Source: an uncultured Clostridia bacterium
Lineage (GTDB): Bacteria; Bacillota; Clostridia; Oscillospirales; Oscillospiraceae
Direction: 5' to 3'
Assembly: GCA_938049125.1 (NCBI GenBank)
Contig: CALICR010000074.1
Location: 1-15,716 of the forward strand
Length of the DNA stretch: 15,716 nucleotides
Position 1 is the stretch's first letter. Each line of letters begins with the position of its first letter. Shown piece by piece: positions 5,931-12,596 of this stretch. The translations under genes were made by a program, and so were the position numbers. The notes under the pieces were generated by a model. That model was not told the origin of the DNA and did not search any database. It saw only the letters and a list, made by a program, of their open reading frames with translations.

Positions 5931-6777
5931 CGTTCTCCCCCCATTCAATCAGCTTCCAGCGCCCCGGCCCCGCCAACTCCACCAACAGGCCAAAGATGCG
6001 CCGCTCCAGCAGCATCCGGTAGACAGGCCGTCGCCGGAGGTCCTTCAGCCCGTCCGCATGGGCCGTGGCCAGCAGCCGGACGCCGCACCCGGCGCAGCGC
6101 GCCATGGCCTGCACGTCAGCCTCGTCCGTGATCTCGTCCACGGCGATCCAGCCCGGGTTCATGGTCCGGAGCAGCCGCAGCATCCCCTGCTCCCGGCTCC
6201 CGCCGGAGAGCACATCCGTCCGCTCCCCCAGGTCCAGCTGGGGCACGCCGCGGTGGCAGGCCGCCAGCTCACAGCGCGTGTCCGCCACGCCGACGCGCTG
6301 GCCCAGCCCGTCCGACACCTGACGGATCAGGTCCCGCAGCAGCGTCGTCTTGCCGCACCCCGGCCCGCCCACGATGAGCACGGAGGCGGGCTTCCGCCGC
6401 AGCGCCGGGAGCAGCCCGTCCGCCACGCCCCGCACGGCCCGGGCCACCCGCAGGTTCAGCGACGACACCTCCCGGACCCCGCCCGCACCGGAGACGGTCC
6501 CGGCCACGCCGATGCGGCAGCCGTCCCGGGTGGTGCAAAACCCCTCCCGCAGCGACTCCTCGGCGGCGTAGAGCGAGTAGCCCGTCGCCGCCTCCAGCAG
6601 GATGCGCAGGTCCTCCGGCCCGGCGCGGTGGTCCAGCAGACGGCTCTCCCCGCAGAGCACCGCCTCGGTCCGCCGCCCCAGGCGCAGATGGACCTCCTCC
6701 AGCTCCGCCGTGCCGAGCCGCCGCAGCGCTTCCAGCAGTCCCGGCGGCAGACTCTCAAAAATCTCCGGCAGCCTCAT
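5923..6777 (-). CDS. spoIIIAA: Stage III sporulation protein AA, secretion-type ATPase
   Basis: A 284-residue cytoplasmic ATPase related to type II/IV secretion motors. Walker A GGPGCGKTT is at 137-145 and Walker B WIAVDEIT at 210-217 (Asp214-Glu215). ATAHA at 237-241 and the arginine-rich DLRRRPVYRMLLERRIF complete the core. The N-terminal part (30-115) has the usual EVHLRLGR...GYSLYAAEESLREGFCTTRDGCRIGVAGT wording. The motif often written DERSE reads DTRCE here (166-170), a substitution of unknown effect. Start chosen at ATG 6777 because GAGGTGAGG precedes it and the family begins near here; an open frame to 6849 adds a charged extension through a palindrome. First gene of the operon; it powers SpoIIIA channel function in the mother cell. 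Known family regulation is sigma-E, plus SpoIIID in Bacillus. Confidence 0.95.
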   Translation of the reverse strand: MRLPEIFESLPPGLLEALRRLGTAELEEVHLRLGRRTEAVLCGESRLLDHRAGPEDLRILLEAATGYSLYAAEESLREGFCTTRDGCRIGVAGTVSGAGGVREVSSLNLRVARAVRGVADGLLPALRRKPASVLIVGGPGCGKTTLLRDLIRQVSDGLGQRVGVADTRCELAACHRGVPQLDLGERTDVLSGGSREQGMLRLLRTMNPGWIAVDEITDEADVQAMARCAGCGVRLLATAHADGLKDLRRRPVYRMLLERRIFGLLVELAGPGRWKLIEWGENDA

Positions 6778-6837
6778 GTCCCTCACCTCGTACCACAGCC
6801 TATGCGGACGGGCCTCCCGATAGACCACACGGCATTC

Positions 6838-6860
6838 GCGCCGGTGCAATGCACCGGCGC
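6838..6860. repeat. Perfect 23-base palindrome in the spoIIIA leader
   Basis: Arms 6838-6848 and 6850-6860 are perfectly complementary around a single central base. The element is GC-rich and sits at the edge of an AT-rich stretch (6861-6900) between divergent spoIIIAA and the DUF3795 gene. It is not followed by a U-tract on either strand, so it is not a normal terminator. A protein-binding operator, or a hairpin at the very 5' end of the spoIIIA message, are the options. Seen directly; function inferred. Confidence 0.6.
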
Positions 6861-6862
6861 AT

Positions 6863-6890
6863 ATGGTATCATAATAATTAAATCAACAAT
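6863..6890 (-). promoter_or_regulatory. Possible sigma-E-like promoter of spoIIIA
   Basis: On the minus strand GATACCAT (6870-6863) matches six of eight bases of the sigma-E -10 consensus CATACAMT. An AT-rich TGATTGT lies about 14 bases upstream as a poor -35. The predicted start, near 6856, would place the palindrome at the 5' end of the message. spoIIIA is sigma-E dependent in B. subtilis; here the match is only suggestive. Confidence 0.3.
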
Positions 6891-6907
6891 CAGAAACATG
6901 CGAGGCT

Positions 6908-7168
6908 GTGGATGTGGATAAAGAATTATTGGGAAAATGCGGCTATTACTGCGGACAATGTCCGAGCTATCTCTCGGATGCGTGTAGGGGCTGCATCAAA
7001 GGAAATGCGGATGGCGTATGCTACGCCCGCGATTGCGCAAGAAGCAAAGGCATACTATCGTGCGGTCATTGCAGGGATTTCCCGTGTCATATGTTACAAA
7101 ATAACCCCAAAGCGTCTTTATTAAGCCCTTTATGGTTAAAGTGGAAGGGAGCCCGGAAGGAACACTGA
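6908..7168 (+). CDS. Cysteine-rich DUF3795 family protein
   Basis: An 86-residue protein with ten cysteines (11, 15, 18, 26, 29, 38, 43, 52, 55, 60), arranged as CGYYCGQCP, ACRGC, CYARDC and CGHCRDFPC. This is the DUF3795 pattern, probably binding zinc or an iron-sulfur centre; function unknown. There is no membrane segment. Start is uncertain: GTG at 6908 or, with better spacing from GAGG, GTG at 6914. The longer protein is given. By hand count about 48% of its bases are G/C, whereas flanking genes run around 65-70%. It uses A/T-ending codons (TTA, AAA, ATA) that are rare next door, suggesting recent acquisition. It is a single gene pointing away from spoIIIA, closed by a terminator at 7196-7240. 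Confidence 0.82.
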   Translation: MDVDKELLGKCGYYCGQCPSYLSDACRGCIKGNADGVCYARDCARSKGILSCGHCRDFPCHMLQNNPKASLLSPLWLKWKGARKEH

Positions 7169-7195
7169 ATTCCGATTTGCTTCCCTCGCAAGGCG

Positions 7196-7240
7196 AAAAG
7201 CCGCCAGTCCCGCATAAGCAGGACCGGCGGTTTTGCTTTT
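7196..7240. terminator. Terminator between convergent DUF3795 and DUF2812 genes
   Basis: Left arm 7196-7210 and right arm 7221-7234 pair (AAAA, CCGCC and GTCC blocks with one bulge and one mismatch) around a 10-base loop. On the plus strand it is followed by TTTTGCTTTT, and on the minus strand by CTTTTCG. It can serve both converging genes, better for the plus-strand one. Confidence 0.75.
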
Positions 7241-7250
7241 GTCGTTTGCC

Positions 7251-7757
7251 TCACTCCACGAAGCGGCGCTTTTCCCGGAGGGTCTCCAGCTTGCCGTGGA
7301 TGCGTCCGAGTCCGTACATCAGCAGTGTGGCACAGAGAAGATTGATCCAGCTGAGGTGGGGCGAGCCGACGGTGTTGGCCATACCGATGGCCAGATTTGC
7401 CGCACCGAGGATGCCCAGGCAGCTTCCGATCCGCCCCAGGTGGGCGATCCGGGAATCAAGGTCCGAGAAGAGGTCGAAGCTGCCCAGCGCCGCCGCTCGG
7501 CGGAAATAGACCCACTGCATCACCCGGCCTACGTACTCCGCGCCGGTCTCCTCCATGAAGGCCAGGTAGTCCGGGTCCACCTCATGCATCTCCAGCCGGA
7601 CCGTGCAGGCCCCAGGGTCGCAGGAGACGAAGTGATAGGTGCAGAAGCCGACGCCGTCCAGCGCCCAGCCCGCCTCCGCCATCTCATTCAGCCAGCGTTC
7701 CTCTTTCTCGAAGTCCCAGGCCAAAAAAACCTTCCGTATCGTTTTCCGCTCACTCAT
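7251..7757 (-). CDS. DUF2812 domain membrane protein, partner of PadR regulator
   Basis: A 168-residue protein. The N-terminal part (about 1-80) carries the DUF2812 pattern: KVFLAWDFEKEERWLNEMAEAGWAL (10-34), YHFVSCDPGA and RLEMHEVDPDYLAFMEETGAEYVG. WVYFRR follows near 82-87. Two hydrophobic segments, about 109-130 and 136-153, suggest a membrane-anchored C-terminus with a short basic tail. Proteins of this domain are often encoded directly after a PadR regulator, as here, with a 4-base overlap (ATGA) that couples them. The function is not known; a membrane sensor or partner of PadR is a common speculation. It is controlled by the padR promoter and its operators, and ends at the shared terminator. 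Confidence 0.88.
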   Translation of the reverse strand: MSERKTIRKVFLAWDFEKEERWLNEMAEAGWALDGVGFCTYHFVSCDPGACTVRLEMHEVDPDYLAFMEETGAEYVGRVMQWVYFRRAAALGSFDLFSDLDSRIAHLGRIGSCLGILGAANLAIGMANTVGSPHLSWINLLCATLLMYGLGRIHGKLETLREKRRFVE

Positions 7758-8074
7758 TGCGCTTCCTCCCCTAAGACTGTCTCGCCGTTTGCCACCAGCT
7801 GGCGCAGCCGCCGCAGCTCCCCTTTCAGCACCGCAAGGCCCGCCTCCGTCAACCGGTATTCCTTCTTCCGGTTCGCCTCCGCCGCAGGCTGCGGCGCGAT
7901 CCAGCCCTTTTCGCAGAGCGAATTCAGCGCCCCGTACAGCGTCCCCGGCGCGAGGCGCACCCGGCCGCCGGACAGCTGCTCCGTCTGCTGCATGATGCCA
8001 TAGCCGTGCTGCGGCGTGTAGAGCGAAAGCAGAATGTAATAGGTCGATTCCGTCAAAACAAGGTTTTCCTGCAT
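7754..8074 (-). CDS. PadR family transcriptional regulator
   Basis: A 106-residue winged-helix regulator. The PadR hallmark is clear: LTESTYYILLSLYTPQHGYGIMQQ (7-30), then VRLAPGTLYGALNSLCEKGWI (39-59), where the recognition helix contains PGTLYGAL. A wing follows with RKKEYRLTEAGLAVL (69-83), and a short C-terminal helix serves for dimer formation (subfamily 2 length). It precedes the DUF2812 gene with a 4-base overlap. AAGGAGGG stands before the ATG at 8074. The promoter upstream is a consensus sigma-A promoter packed with TATATCG-N5-CGATATA dyads, so autorepression is very likely. The ligand is unknown; relatives respond to phenolic compounds, drugs or cell-envelope stress. Confidence 0.93.
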   Translation of the reverse strand: MQENLVLTESTYYILLSLYTPQHGYGIMQQTEQLSGGRVRLAPGTLYGALNSLCEKGWIAPQPAAEANRKKEYRLTEAGLAVLKGELRRLRQLVANGETVLGEEAQ

Positions 8075-8093
8075 GACAGTCCCTCCTTATAAT

Positions 8094-8143
8094 TATATCG
8101 TCTTCCGATATATCGTGATTCGATTATATCGGAACTCGATATA
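8094..8143. promoter_or_regulatory. Stacked PadR operators (two perfect and one imperfect dyad)
   Basis: TATATCG-N5-CGATATA occurs perfectly at 8094-8112 and again at 8125-8143, 31 bases apart. A third, overlapping copy starting at 8109 has a perfect left half and an altered right half. The copies step by 15-16 bases, about one and a half helical turns. One lies between -35 and -10 and touches the -10; another lies just after the predicted start, so binding would block transcription. The likely binder is the adjacent PadR protein (inferred). Confidence 0.8.
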
Positions 8144-8151
8144 TTTGTCAA
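8123..8151 (-). promoter_or_regulatory. Consensus sigma-A promoter of padR-DUF2812
   Basis: On the minus strand TTGACA (8151-8146), a 17-base spacer and TATAAT (8128-8123) form an exact consensus promoter. The predicted start is near 8116. Such strength fits a promoter normally held down by a repressor. The -35 begins immediately after the U-tract of the upstream terminator. Confidence 0.88.
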
Positions 8152-8153
8152 GT

Positions 8154-8186
8154 AAAAAATATGGGCGGCGTCCAAAGACGCCGCCC
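8154..8186 (-). terminator. Terminator of the ECF S-component gene
   Basis: Perfect 10-base arms at 8163-8172 and 8177-8186 flank a 4-base loop. On the minus strand they are followed by AT and then a run of six T (8159-8154). It lies 19 bases after the stop codon of the transporter gene and just before the padR promoter, so it isolates the two units. Confidence 0.9.
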
Positions 8187-8205
8187 GGGATGTCTGTGCA
8201 AATGC

Positions 8206-8817
8206 TCAGCGCTTCTCGCCCACCTTGATGATGCGGACGAGGGTGGAGCTGAGGATGAGGTTGACCGCCAGCTCGATGAGGAAGTTCACGCCGGTCAGGC
8301 CGAAGATCAGGTAGTAGATGAGGCTCGCGCCGGACGCCCAGGAGCTCAGAACGTCGTAGAAGCAGAGCAGCATGCCCAGGATAAAGAGTCCGGTGTTGAC
8401 CACGGGGCAGACGATGCCCGCGGTGATGACGCCCGCCAGGCGGCTCTTCTTCGCCAGCGCCTCGTAGGTGAGGCCCGCGAGGAAGCCCGCCGCCGTGCCC
8501 TTGACAAGGCAGATGAGCACCGTGGCCAGGGCGTTCTGGGAGCAGAGGAAGAGGACCGTTCCGCCGTCAAAGCCCAGCAGGCCCGTGATGACGACCACAA
8601 GGCCGAAAACGCCGCCGAGGATGGCGCCCGCCTTGCGCCCGTAGAGCGCCGCGCCGATGATGATGGGCGCGAGGGCGAGGGTGATCGAGAAGGGACCGAA
8701 CTTGATGAAGTTGCAGAGGACGGTCAGGACGACCACAATGGCCGTCAGGATGGAGATGCCGGTCAGCGTCCTGGTGCTCGCTGCGCGGCTGTGCGGGGTT
8801 GCGGTTGCTTGATTCAT
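8206..8817 (-). CDS. ECF transporter S component, substrate unknown
   Basis: A 203-residue integral membrane protein with about six hydrophobic segments (roughly 18-37, 42-60, 65-85, 88-110, 127-150, 165-195). It shows the S-component look: N-terminal basic region, FIKFGPFSITLALAPIIIGAALYGRKAGAILGGVFGLVV and a later KGTAAGFLAGLTYEAL segment. S components capture vitamins or other small molecules and pass them to a shared EcfA-EcfA'-EcfT energising module, which is not encoded here. That fits a group II system in which the module is elsewhere. GGAGG precedes the ATG at 8817. The approximately 50-base leader holds an imperfect GC-rich hairpin but no riboswitch I recognise, so the substrate (for example pantothenate, folate or riboflavin) cannot be assigned. 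It is monocistronic, with its own terminator. Confidence 0.85.
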   Translation of the reverse strand: MNQATATPHSRAASTRTLTGISILTAIVVVLTVLCNFIKFGPFSITLALAPIIIGAALYGRKAGAILGGVFGLVVVITGLLGFDGGTVLFLCSQNALATVLICLVKGTAAGFLAGLTYEALAKKSRLAGVITAGIVCPVVNTGLFILGMLLCFYDVLSSWASGASLIYYLIFGLTGVNFLIELAVNLILSSTLVRIIKVGEKR

Positions 8818-8875
8818 AGTTTTTACCTCCTGCTGCCGCTCCGCCTTGCGCGGATGCGGCGCAAATTACGCCCGT

Positions 8876-8904
8876 ACTCTACCACACTCCGCGGAAAAAG
8901 TAAA
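8876..8904 (-). promoter_or_regulatory. Possible promoter of the ECF S-component gene
   Basis: On the minus strand TTTACT (8904-8899) and TAGAGT (8881-8876) are 17 bases apart, each matching four of six consensus bases. The -35 lies within the U-tract of the ftsK terminator. A predicted start near 8869 leaves a leader of about 50 bases. The match is moderate only. Confidence 0.4.
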
Positions 8905-8929
8905 GAGCCGGAGCAAAATTGCTCCGGCT
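8893..8929 (-). terminator. Terminator of ftsK
   Basis: Arms 8906-8916 and 8919-8929 are perfectly complementary (11 pairs; in practice nine GC-rich pairs plus two A-T pairs around a short loop). On the minus strand they are followed by CTTTACTTTTT. It lies 8 bases downstream of the ftsK stop codon. Confidence 0.88.
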
Positions 8930-8936
8930 TCTTTGC

Positions 8937-11681
8937 TCAGTCGATCTCGTCGGGGACCGGCTCGTTCAGCTGCTCAAGGCCGATCTTGACGGCCTCCCAT
9001 TTCTCCTTGGTGATGAGGATATCCCGGGGCTTTGAGCCCTTATGGGGGCCGACGACGCCCATCTCCTCCATCTGGTCCACGATCCGGGAGGCCCGGGAGT
9101 AACCCAGCTTCAGCTTGCGCTGGAGCACGGACACCGAGGCCTGTCCCAGCTCCAACACCGTGTCCACGGCGTCATAGAGCAGCTCGTCCCGGTCGTCGTC
9201 CGGCTCCGGCTCTGCGGAGACCAGGTTGCCGCCGCCCTTGCCGCTCTCGGCGGCCTTGCGGTCGATGTGGTCCATGATCTCCTTGGAATAGTCGGCCTTG
9301 CCGCTGCGCTTAACGAACTCCGCCACGCGCTGAACCTCCTCGTCGGTGATGAAGCAGCCCTGGACGCGCTTCGCCTTACCCTCGCCCAGGGGAGCGTAGA
9401 GCATATCGCCGCGGCCCACCAGCTTCTCCGCGCCGCTGGTGTCGAGGATGATGCGGGACTCCATGGCGGAGGCCACCGCAAAGGCGATGCGGGACGGGAT
9501 GTTGGCCTTCATGAGGCCCGTAATGACGTTGGCTGAGGGACGCTGGGTCGCAATGACCAGGTGGACGCCTGCGGCGCGGCCCATCTGGGCCACGCGGCAG
9601 ATGGACTCCTCCACCTCCTTCGCCGCCACCAGCATGAGATCAGCCAGCTCATCGATGACCACCACGATCTGGGGGAGCTTCTTCCGCTCCGGATTGCCCT
9701 CAATGATGTGGTTGTAGCTGGCGAGATCCCGGGCCCCGGACTCGGACATGATGCTGTAGCGCCGCAGCATCTCCGCCACGGCCCACTGGAGTGAGCCGGA
9801 GGCCTTCTTCGGGTCCGTGACCACGGGGATCAGCAGATGCGGGATGCCATTGTAGACGCCCAGCTCGACCATTTTGGGGTCGATCATGATGAGCCGGACC
9901 TCCTCGGGCGAGGCCTTATAGAGCAGAGAAATGATGAGACTGTTCATGCACACCGACTTGCCGGAGCCGGTGGTACCGGCAATGAGCAGGTGCGGCAGCT
10001 TGGCGATGTTGCCGATGATGCGGTTGCCGCCGATGTCCTTGCCCACGGCGAAGGACAGCTTCGACTTGGCCGAGGAGAATTCCTTCGAGTCGATGACCTC
10101 CCGGGCATAGACGGTGCTGACGGCCCGGTTCGGCACCTCGATGCCTACCACGGAGATCTTCTCCGGGATGGCTGAGATGCGGACGCCCGTCGCGCCCAGG
10201 GCCAGGGCGATGTCCTCGGACAGGCCCGTGATCTTGGAGAGCTTGACGCCGCGGTTCAGCTGGAGCTCATAGCGCGTGACCGTGGGGCCGCGGGTGACGT
10301 TGACGAGGTTCGGCTGCACGCCGAAGCTGCGCAGGGCATCCGAGAGGCGCTCCGAATTGACGCGCATCTCCTCCGTGGCGTCCACCGCACCGCCCGACGC
10401 CGGGTTCAGCAGCTCCATGGGCGGGTAGATGTACGCGGGCGGCTCCGCCTCCGCTGCGGCGGGCGCAGCGGGAAGCACCGGTCGTTCGTCCTCAGCTTCT
10501 TTCTCCGGGTCCTCTTCCGGCTCCTCCTCATCCCAGAGCGGCTCATCCGGGGCTTCCTCCGGGGCTTCCTCGGGATATACTTCCTCCTCCGGCTCGTCCT
10601 GCGGCTCCGCAGGCTCCGGCGGCTCGGGAATATCATAATAGTCCTCGGGATGGAAAATTTCCATGCCCTCGGGCGGCTCCGGCTCCGCCACCTCCAGGGG
10701 ACCGGGGGCCGAGACCGGCTCCGGGATCTCCGGCTGCCGGGTCTCCAGCCGCCGGTTCTTCCCGATCAGGTCCGTGATGAGCGGCAGGGGCATGACATCC
10801 TCGTGCAGCTCCGGCAGGTCGTCCATCGTCAGCTGCTCCTGCGGCGGCGCGGCAGCGGGCACAGGCTTCTCCGGCTCCTCCGCGGGCTTGTCCGCCGCGG
10901 GCGGCTCCGGCGCGGCCTTCCCGGTCTTCTCCGGGACGGCCAGGGGTGGATCGTCCACGGGCAGGTCCACGTTGAAATCGTCCCGGTGCTTCTTCCGCTC
11001 CTCCACCCTGGCGCGGTGGGTCTCGGTGATGCGGCCCACGAGGCGCTCCGCCGGGTCCTCCTCCATTTCCGGAGCTACAGGCTCAGGCCGCGGCCGGTTG
11101 CGGATGGCCAAGATCAGCGACTTCGGCGTCATGCGCAGCGGAGCCATGAGGCAGATCACCAGCAGCAGCACCAGCACCAGCACCGCGCCCACGGCGCTCA
11201 GGCAGGCCGTCAGCCCCGCGCCCAGCAGGCCCGAGAGCAGGCCGCCGCCCGGCCCGCTGACGCCCGCCTCATACAGCGCCTTGATGAGCGCGCCGGTCCA
11301 TTCGACCCGACCGCCGCCCGCGAACACCTGGACCAGCGCCCCGAAGAGCACGGCCAGCGCCGCCGTCGCCAGGCAGGGCCACAGGACCGGGCGGCCGCGG
11401 CTGCGGAAGAGCTGCACCGCGATCCACACATAGAGCACAGGCAGTATGTAATAGCCCGCGCCCAGCAGGCCGCGCTCCAGCGCGCAGAGCGCGCGCACCA
11501 GCACGGCGTTCACGGAGAACCAGCCCAGCACGGAAAACACCGCCAGCAGCAGCAGCGCGCAGGCGATCACCTCGCAGTGGACCGACTGGGACGCGTCCTG
11601 CGCCTTTTTCTTTTGTGCAGGTTTTTTGGAAGCGCCGCTGCGCTTGGAAGCGGGCTTCTTTTTCTTCTTGTTTTCCGCCAT
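8937..11681 (-). CDS. ftsK: DNA translocase FtsK/SpoIIIE
   Basis: A 914-residue ATP-driven DNA pump acting at the division septum. Order of parts: lysine-rich start (1-30); four hydrophobic segments (about 35-55, 72-92, 100-121, 145-180); a long acidic Pro/Glu/Ala-rich linker (about 198-425); the alpha-beta motor (about 430-800) with Walker A GTTGSGKS at 569-576, Walker B VVVIDELADLM at 673-683, DPKMVELGVYNGIPHLL and ATQRP; and the gamma winged helix (about 835-895) with KLKLGYSRASRIVDQMEEMGVVGP, which reads DNA orientation sequences. In spore formers a homologue, SpoIIIE, moves the chromosome into the forespore; one protein may serve both roles here. AAGGAG precedes the ATG at 11681. It follows uppP by 10 bases and ends at a strong terminator. 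tepA close to spoIIIE is also seen in Bacillus. Confidence 0.96.
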   Translation of the reverse strand: MAENKKKKKPASKRSGASKKPAQKKKAQDASQSVHCEVIACALLLLAVFSVLGWFSVNAVLVRALCALERGLLGAGYYILPVLYVWIAVQLFRSRGRPVLWPCLATAALAVLFGALVQVFAGGGRVEWTGALIKALYEAGVSGPGGGLLSGLLGAGLTACLSAVGAVLVLVLLLVICLMAPLRMTPKSLILAIRNRPRPEPVAPEMEEDPAERLVGRITETHRARVEERKKHRDDFNVDLPVDDPPLAVPEKTGKAAPEPPAADKPAEEPEKPVPAAAPPQEQLTMDDLPELHEDVMPLPLITDLIGKNRRLETRQPEIPEPVSAPGPLEVAEPEPPEGMEIFHPEDYYDIPEPPEPAEPQDEPEEEVYPEEAPEEAPDEPLWDEEEPEEDPEKEAEDERPVLPAAPAAAEAEPPAYIYPPMELLNPASGGAVDATEEMRVNSERLSDALRSFGVQPNLVNVTRGPTVTRYELQLNRGVKLSKITGLSEDIALALGATGVRISAIPEKISVVGIEVPNRAVSTVYAREVIDSKEFSSAKSKLSFAVGKDIGGNRIIGNIAKLPHLLIAGTTGSGKSVCMNSLIISLLYKASPEEVRLIMIDPKMVELGVYNGIPHLLIPVVTDPKKASGSLQWAVAEMLRRYSIMSESGARDLASYNHIIEGNPERKKLPQIVVVIDELADLMLVAAKEVEESICRVAQMGRAAGVHLVIATQRPSANVITGLMKANIPSRIAFAVASAMESRIILDTSGAEKLVGRGDMLYAPLGEGKAKRVQGCFITDEEVQRVAEFVKRSGKADYSKEIMDHIDRKAAESGKGGGNLVSAEPEPDDDRDELLYDAVDTVLELGQASVSVLQRKLKLGYSRASRIVDQMEEMGVVGPHKGSKPRDILITKEKWEAVKIGLEQLNEPVPDEID

Positions 11682-11691
11682 TGGAAGCTCC

Positions 11692-12525
11692 TTACCGAAT
11701 CAGCGAGAGAATGAGCGTCACCGCACCGGCGCCCCAGCAGTAATAGGCAAAGCCGCCGAAGCCGCCGCGCTCCGCCAGCCGCTTGAGGAAGCGGATGGAG
11801 AGATAGCCGGAGACCATGGCCGCGGCGACGCCGGCCATGTACTTGGGGAACAGCGTCCAGTCCACCCCCGCCGAGAAGGCGTCGATGAGCGACAGCAGGT
11901 TCGCGCCGAGCACCGCCGGGATCGAGAGGAAGAAGGAAAATTTCACGGCGAAGCTCCGCTCAAAGCCGCAGCAGAGGCCGCAGGAGATGGTAGTCCCGGA
12001 CCGGGAGAGGCCCGGCACCGTCGCCACGGCCTGGCTGAGGCCCACGAGCAGCGCGTCGCCGACGGTGGCGTTGCGCTCCGTCTTGTGGCCGCGGCCCATG
12101 CGGTCGCTGAAATAGAGGATGAGGCCCGTCACGAGCAGGGCGCAGCCGATGAACAGCGTGTTGTCATACAGCCCCTCGACCTTGTCCTTGATGGGCAGGA
12201 TGACGAAGAGCGGCAGCGTGCCGAGGATGACCAGCAGGATCATCCGCCGGTTGCTGATGCCCGCGGCACGGCCCATGGGCGACTTCTCGCGCTTCAGCAT
12301 GGCGATGAGCTCCAGCAGCAGGTCCATGATCTCCCGCCGGTAGGCCACGAAGACGGCAATGAGCGTGCCGAGGTGCAGCAGCACGTCAAAGAGCAGGTTG
12401 TTCTCCTCCGGGTTGTTCAGCCCGAGGAAATGCTGGAAAATGGACAGGTGTCCGGAGCTGGAAATGGGCAGAAACTCCGCAATGCCCTGGACAAGGCCCA
12501 AAAAAATCGCATAGAAATATGACAT
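11692..12525 (-). CDS. uppP: Undecaprenyl-diphosphatase UppP (BacA)
   Basis: A 277-residue polytopic membrane enzyme that removes one phosphate from undecaprenyl diphosphate, recycling the lipid carrier for peptidoglycan and other wall polymers; higher levels give bacitracin tolerance in other bacteria. Signature motifs are intact: QGIAEFLPISSSGHL (13-27, including the (E/Q)xxxE pair Gln13-Glu17) and PGLSRSGTT (171-179). About eight membrane segments are visible. I chose ATG 12525 over ATG 12531, because AGGAGG ends directly against the latter but lies 6 bases before the former. It follows the tepA-like gene by 71 bases, where a candidate promoter is seen, and precedes ftsK by 10, so uppP and ftsK probably share a transcript. 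Confidence 0.96.
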   Translation of the reverse strand: MSYFYAIFLGLVQGIAEFLPISSSGHLSIFQHFLGLNNPEENNLLFDVLLHLGTLIAVFVAYRREIMDLLLELIAMLKREKSPMGRAAGISNRRMILLVILGTLPLFVILPIKDKVEGLYDNTLFIGCALLVTGLILYFSDRMGRGHKTERNATVGDALLVGLSQAVATVPGLSRSGTTISCGLCCGFERSFAVKFSFFLSIPAVLGANLLSLIDAFSAGVDWTLFPKYMAGVAAAMVSGYLSIRFLKRLAERGGFGGFAYYCWGAGAVTLILSLIR

Positions 12526-12565
12526 ACGCATCCTCCTGTCTGCGGCAAAAACTTCTTGAATATAT

Positions 12566-12594
12566 ATAGTACCACAAACGGAGAAGTATTTCCA
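12566..12594 (-). promoter_or_regulatory. Candidate promoter of uppP-ftsK
   Basis: On the minus strand TGGAAA (12594-12589) and TACTAT (12571-12566), spaced by 17 bases, each match four of six consensus bases. The stretch is AT-rich in an otherwise GC-rich region. The -35 lies next to the tepA stop codon (12597-12599), so uppP could be expressed both from here and by readthrough from tepA. Confidence 0.5.
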
Positions 12595-12596
12595 GT

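Noticed and set aside
6778..6849. N-terminal extension of SpoIIIAA
   Set aside because: It would translate part of the palindrome and has no ribosome binding site; GAGGTGAGG precedes the ATG at 6777 instead.
8818..8875. Riboswitch in the leader of the ECF S-component gene
   Set aside because: Only an imperfect GC-rich hairpin (about 8834-8861) is visible in a leader of about 50 bases; too short for the common vitamin riboswitches and no conserved motif recognised.
10650..11714. Long plus-strand open frame opposite the ftsK linker and membrane part
   Set aside because: It is antisense to the Pro/Glu-rich linker of FtsK; the Arg/Gln/His-rich repeat-like protein is a reflection of that codon bias. 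A Ser/Gly-rich frame at 10429-10638 is rejected for the same reason.
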